From: DATKHR01 sp036557365
GTDB taxonomy: Bacteria > Acidobacteriota > Vicinamibacteria > Vicinamibacterales > CAVVIG01
Reading direction: 5' to 3'
DNA: 64,000 nt
NCBI GenBank assembly: GCA_036557365.1
Contig: DATBHR010000094.1
Location: 20,154 to 84,153, forward strand
Shown: piece by piece, positions 60,870 to 64,000 of the stretch
Position numbering within the stretch: position 1 is the stretch's first letter
How the letters are laid out: each line of letters begins with the position of its first letter
Notes under the pieces: model-generated
Databases searched by the model: none
What the model saw: the letters and a program-made list of their open reading frames with translations, nothing else
Told to the model about the DNA's origin: nothing
Program-made: the position numbers and the translations under genes

Positions 60870-62337
60870 CGCTCGGCCGCGGAATCTTCTGGCTGTCGAC
60901 GGCGGCGTCGTACGCGAACGCGGCCATCACGATGGCCGCCTGCCGGATGTCGGCGACGTTGACGCGATCATCGGTGTCCATGTTCGTGTGGTGCGTGCGG
61001 ATGTCGTAGTTGCTGTAGTCCTGGATCGGATTGAATCCGGGCACGCCGACGTCGATGTAGCTCAGATGGTCCGTCGAGCCCACCGGCTCGATGACGTTGC
61101 GCCGGGCCTGCAGATCCTTGAACGGCGCGAGCCACGCGTCGAACCGCGATCGGACCGACTCCATGTTCTGCAGATACCAGCCGTAAATCGGCCCGGTTCC
61201 ATTGTCGATGTTGAAGTAGACGTCGAACTTCTCGCGCGCGGCAGCGTTCGCATCTCCGGCCAGGTGCTGCGCAACCCACGCCTTCGACCCGAGCAGGCCC
61301 TGCTCTTCGCCGCCCCAGAGTGCCACGCGAATCGTCCGGCGCGGCTTCGCGTCGATCGCTTTTAGAATCCGCATCGCTTCGATGACCGTCGTCGAGCCGT
61401 CGGCATTGTCCGTCGCGCCGACGCCCGTGTGCCAGGAGTCCAGGTGGCCGCCGATCATCACGACTTCATCGCGCACCGCAGGATCGCTGCCCGGCAGTTC
61501 GGCGATGACGTTGTACGCGTTCCCGCCGTCCGCATCGTAGAACTTCGTCTGCACGTTCACGCGCAGCTTGACGGGAATGTGGCGCTGCAGCATCGCGGCG
61601 ATCATGTTGTAGTGCTCGCCGCTCAGCGTCACCGTCGGCGTCGTCTCAGGACCGCCGACGCGACCGGTCACGAAGACCGTCCCGTGTTCACCGATGCTCG
61701 GTTTCAGGATGACGGCGGCGCCGGCGTCGCGCGCCGCCTGGAGCATCCGCTGCGCGGGTGATGGACCGCGGCCGGCCTGATTGCCCACGCTCGTCGCATA
61801 GGCGGCGGACATCGGCACGTAGCTCGGGTCGCTCGGCTGCGGACGATCTTTCCGCACGAAGTTCGTCATCGGCGGCTGCGTCATCACGATCGCGCCCTTG
61901 ACCGACGCGCTCATCGCCTGCACCGCTTCCGGCGTTTTGTCGCCGACGAAGAGCGGCGCCGCAATCACCTCGCCTTTCGTCGATCCGGACCACGCGTCTG
62001 CGTACGCAATCAACGGCAGATACCGCGGCTCGATCATTTCGACGACGACTTTTTCCTCCGTCCAGCCCGGTCCGAACTTCCACGGTTCGAGGTGGACGTT
62101 CGACAGGCCGTACGCCGTCAGCCGATCGCGCACGTACTCGGCCGCCCGCTTGTGCGCGGGCGACGCCGTCAGGCGCGGCCCGATCGCGACGGTCAGTTCA
62201 TCGAAGACCTGCTCCGCCTGCGAATGCTGCAAACCCTCGCTGCGGATTTTGGAGATCTCGGAGTTGGAGGACTGGGCGCGCAACACGATACCAACCAGCG
62301 CGCAGAAGCAGAGCATCAACGACCAGTTTCGTGTCAT
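60838..62337 (-). CDS. Secreted M28 family peptidase (second)
   Basis: The 499-residue protein has a signal peptide (about 1-21, ending VLRAQ). It has an inserted PA-like region (about 110-250) and the M28 catalytic motifs: MIGGHLDSWHTGVGATDNADGS with zinc-binding His and Asp, WGGEEQGLLGS with the Glu pair, an Asp in NIDNGTG, and the C-terminal His in THHTNMDTDD. It is longer than the M28 enzyme at 49478 and only distantly similar. A run of purines (GGAAAAAAG) precedes the ATG as a weak ribosome site. It would degrade peptides in the periplasm or outside. Confidence 0.93.
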   Translation of the reverse strand: MTRNWSLMLCFCALVGIVLRAQSSNSEISKIRSEGLQHSQAEQVFDELTVAIGPRLTASPAHKRAAEYVRDRLTAYGLSNVHLEPWKFGPGWTEEKVVVEMIEPRYLPLIAYADAWSGSTKGEVIAAPLFVGDKTPEAVQAMSASVKGAIVMTQPPMTNFVRKDRPQPSDPSYVPMSAAYATSVGNQAGRGPSPAQRMLQAARDAGAAVILKPSIGEHGTVFVTGRVGGPETTPTVTLSGEHYNMIAAMLQRHIPVKLRVNVQTKFYDADGGNAYNVIAELPGSDPAVRDEVVMIGGHLDSWHTGVGATDNADGSTTVIEAMRILKAIDAKPRRTIRVALWGGEEQGLLGSKAWVAQHLAGDANAAAREKFDVYFNIDNGTGPIYGWYLQNMESVRSRFDAWLAPFKDLQARRNVIEPVGSTDHLSYIDVGVPGFNPIQDYSNYDIRTHHTNMDTDDRVNVADIRQAAIVMAAFAYDAAVDSQKIPRPSVTPHSPAAGR

Positions 62338-62469
62338 CTTTTTTCCACTTGCAGCGGGGCCCCACCCCCGCCGCGTACTGACGCTGGTGCTTCGTTCGGG
62401 CGTTACAGGCCCTCACTCAGCATGGCCGCAGGCGCACGCCCAAACAATCTTGGGCAACTAACTGACGCA

Positions 62470-64000
62470 CTAACTCTGCGCAGGACGCGGACGGGTCCAG
62501 GCCGTCGGCTTGAACCGGTCGATCCACTGCTTCCAACGCTGGTTCACCGCCGCGTGCTCCAGCGCGTCGAATTTGACGTACGCGACGGGGACCAGGAGCA
62601 GCGTCAGGAACAGGCAGAGCGACTGGCCGCCGATGACCGTGATCGCGATCGCCGCGCGGCCCGTGCCGCCGATGCCGAGGCCGAGCGACGTCGGGATGAG
62701 GCCGGCGATGATCGCGGACGTCGTCATCAGAATCGGACGCAGACGGGTCCGGCACGCCTGGACAATCGCCTCGCGGAGCGGCAGTCCCTGCGCGCGCAGC
62801 GTGTTCGCGTAGTCGACCTGCAGAATCGAATTCTTCTTGACGATGCCGAGGAGCAGCAGCATTCCGAGCGCGCTCCACAGGTTCAGCGTGCGGTGCGTGA
62901 TCCAGAGCGTGAACAGCGCGAACGGCACCGAGATCGGCAGCACCAGCATGATCACGATCGGCTGGATGAAGCTCTCGAACTGCGCCGCCAGCACCATGTA
63001 GACGAAGATCATCGCAAGCGAAATCGCGAGGACCAGGTTCGTTGTCGTCTCGTCGAGGATCTTCGACTGCCCCTGCAGCCGGTACGACATCGTGGGCGGC
63101 ATGCCGATGCTGCCCATGATGCGGCGGATATCCGCGGACGACTCGTCGAGCGCGTGACCAGGCGCGACCGAGGCGTTGAGCATGACGGTGAACTGCCGCT
63201 GGGACCGCTGCAGCGCGCTCGGCCCGAGTCCCGATTCGATGCGCGCGATGTTATCGATGCGCACCGGACCGGTCGGCGACGGAACCGTCAGGCGTCCGAT
63301 CTGCTGGGCGTCGCCCCGCTGCGATTCGAGCACGCGGACCTTGACCGGGTACTGCTCCTGCCCTTCCTTGTAGAACGAGATTTGATCGTCACCCGACACC
63401 GCGAGGCGGAGCGTGTTGCCGATGGTGGCCATCCGCACGCCGAGATCGGCCGCCCGCTTGCGGTCGACCGCCACGTGGATTTCAGGATTCGAGACGCTCA
63501 GGCTCAGCTTCGGATCGACGAAGCTCGGCGTCTGTTGCGCCGCGGCGAGCGTCTTGAGCGCATAGTCGCTCAGTTGGGGCAGGTCGGGCCCCATGATGTT
63601 GAGATTGATGCCGTACCCGCCGGCGCCCTCGCCGCTGCCGAGCGCGTTGCGCGACGTGAGGCTCGGCCGGTATGCCGGGTACTTCGCAAGCCGACGCCGC
63701 ATCTCGGCCATCATCTGCGCCTGGGTTTGTTTGCGCTCGTCGATCGGCTTCGCCTGGACGTTGATGTGGACGTGGGTGACATTGCTGCCGCCACCGCCGC
63801 CGACGGCGCCGCTGCCGCCGGGATTGACGAGCGGCTCCATGTCCGCCACGCCGGGAATCCCCTGCAGGTCGTTGAGGACCTTGAAGGCCATCTCCTGGCT
63901 GCCTTCGATCGAGGTCCCTTCCGGCGCGTCCATGTGAATGGTCCATTCGCCCAGATCTTCGTCCGGCGCGAACTCGCGGCCGACCAGGCGGTTCAGCGGG
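62470..64000 (-). CDS. RND efflux permease, C-terminal part (second pump)
   Basis: The frame is open through base 64000, so only the last 509 residues are visible. They hold the end of the periplasmic part, with DPKLSLSVSNPEIHVAVDRKRAADLGV, and the second helix block: FVYMVLAAQFESFIQPIVIMLVLPISVPFALFTLW and LGIVKKNSILQVDYANTLRAQGL, which contain the helix 8-10 motifs of RND permeases. CRTRLRPILMTTSAIIAGLIPTSLGLG closes the family pattern. A Gly/Ser-rich stretch (GGSGAVGGGGGSN) sits in the periplasmic loop. It is a different pump from the one at 30155. Adaptor and duct, if any, would lie beyond the window. Confidence 0.92.
   Translation of the reverse strand, partial: PLNRLVGREFAPDEDLGEWTIHMDAPEGTSIEGSQEMAFKVLNDLQGIPGVADMEPLVNPGGSGAVGGGGGSNVTHVHINVQAKPIDERKQTQAQMMAEMRRRLAKYPAYRPSLTSRNALGSGEGAGGYGINLNIMGPDLPQLSDYALKTLAAAQQTPSFVDPKLSLSVSNPEIHVAVDRKRAADLGVRMATIGNTLRLAVSGDDQISFYKEGQEQYPVKVRVLESQRGDAQQIGRLTVPSPTGPVRIDNIARIESGLGPSALQRSQRQFTVMLNASVAPGHALDESSADIRRIMGSIGMPPTMSYRLQGQSKILDETTTNLVLAISLAMIFVYMVLAAQFESFIQPIVIMLVLPISVPFALFTLWITHRTLNLWSALGMLLLLGIVKKNSILQVDYANTLRAQGLPLREAIVQACRTRLRPILMTTSAIIAGLIPTSLGLGIGGTGRAAIAITVIGGQSLCLFLTLLLVPVAYVKFDALEHAAVNQRWKQWIDRFKPTAWTRPRPAQS

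Overview
The window is a GC-rich (about two thirds G+C), gene-dense bacterial chromosome segment with 54 protein-coding genes, no RNA genes, no prophage, no insertion sequence and no CRISPR array. The best taxonomic guess is an Acidobacteriota soil bacterium of the Vicinamibacteria type. That rests on inference: a MacB/FtsX-like permease of the acidobacterial duplicated orphan permease type, many secreted peptidases, a ToxR-like regulator fused to PD40 repeats, Tat-exported molybdenum hydroxylases, and degenerate low-GC repeats between genes. No stretch longer than 300 bases lacks a gene; the longest gap is the 260 bases between the RND adaptor and mreB (34423-34682).

Layout. 1-2330: the end of an MBOAT acyltransferase coupled to an AlgX/AlgJ-like SGNH protein (polysaccharide O-acetylation), then a DUF4126 membrane protein. 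2361-10341, minus strand: secreted M14 carboxypeptidase, a metzincin-like secreted protein, a Dabb protein, a small acidic protein, a GtrA fusion translationally coupled to a CDP-alcohol phosphotransferase, and an ABC-F ATPase. 10400-15665: a secreted M29-like protein, a cupin, a coiled-coil small protein, an APC permease and a lipoprotein esterase. 15689-18441: the first molybdenum hydroxylase pair. 18452-21715: a zinc-ribbon protein, a 49-residue SmtA-type metallothionein, an AsmA-like protein and a methyltransferase/reductase-like membrane protein. 21698-28663, minus: overlapping rmuC / GIY-YIG-like / YgjP genes, a Cys-rich protein, a prolyl-tRNA editing protein and a large secreted nuclease. 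28864-34422, minus: a complete tripartite RND efflux operon. 34683-39925: a lone mreB, a four-helix-bundle gene between inverted repeats, a WYL regulator, an amidohydrolase, an NTF2-like protein and a Cof-type phosphatase. 39992-42699: the second molybdenum hydroxylase pair. 42827-56927: ToxR-PD40 regulator, ADOP permease, ABC exporter, M28 peptidase, DsbA-like lipoprotein, rhomboid, small membrane protein, GH15 enzyme and TypA. 57047-64000: PIG-V-like mannosyltransferase, alcohol dehydrogenase, FmdB zinc ribbon, MFS exporter, M28 peptidase and the C-terminal part of a second RND pump.

How it fits together. The gene set suits a secretory life style of protein and nucleic-acid scavenging (M14, M28 twice, nuclease), periplasmic molybdenum chemistry, drug or solute export (two RND, one MFS, one ABC exporter) and envelope modification. 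The clearest genome-wide signal is promoter architecture: about 18 genes carry a TAnnnT-like hexamer that ends 5-7 bases before the start codon, which implies leaderless mRNAs and was used here to choose several starts. The most unusual local structure is the roughly 600-bp inverted-repeat cassette at 35706-36316 holding one four-helix-bundle gene.
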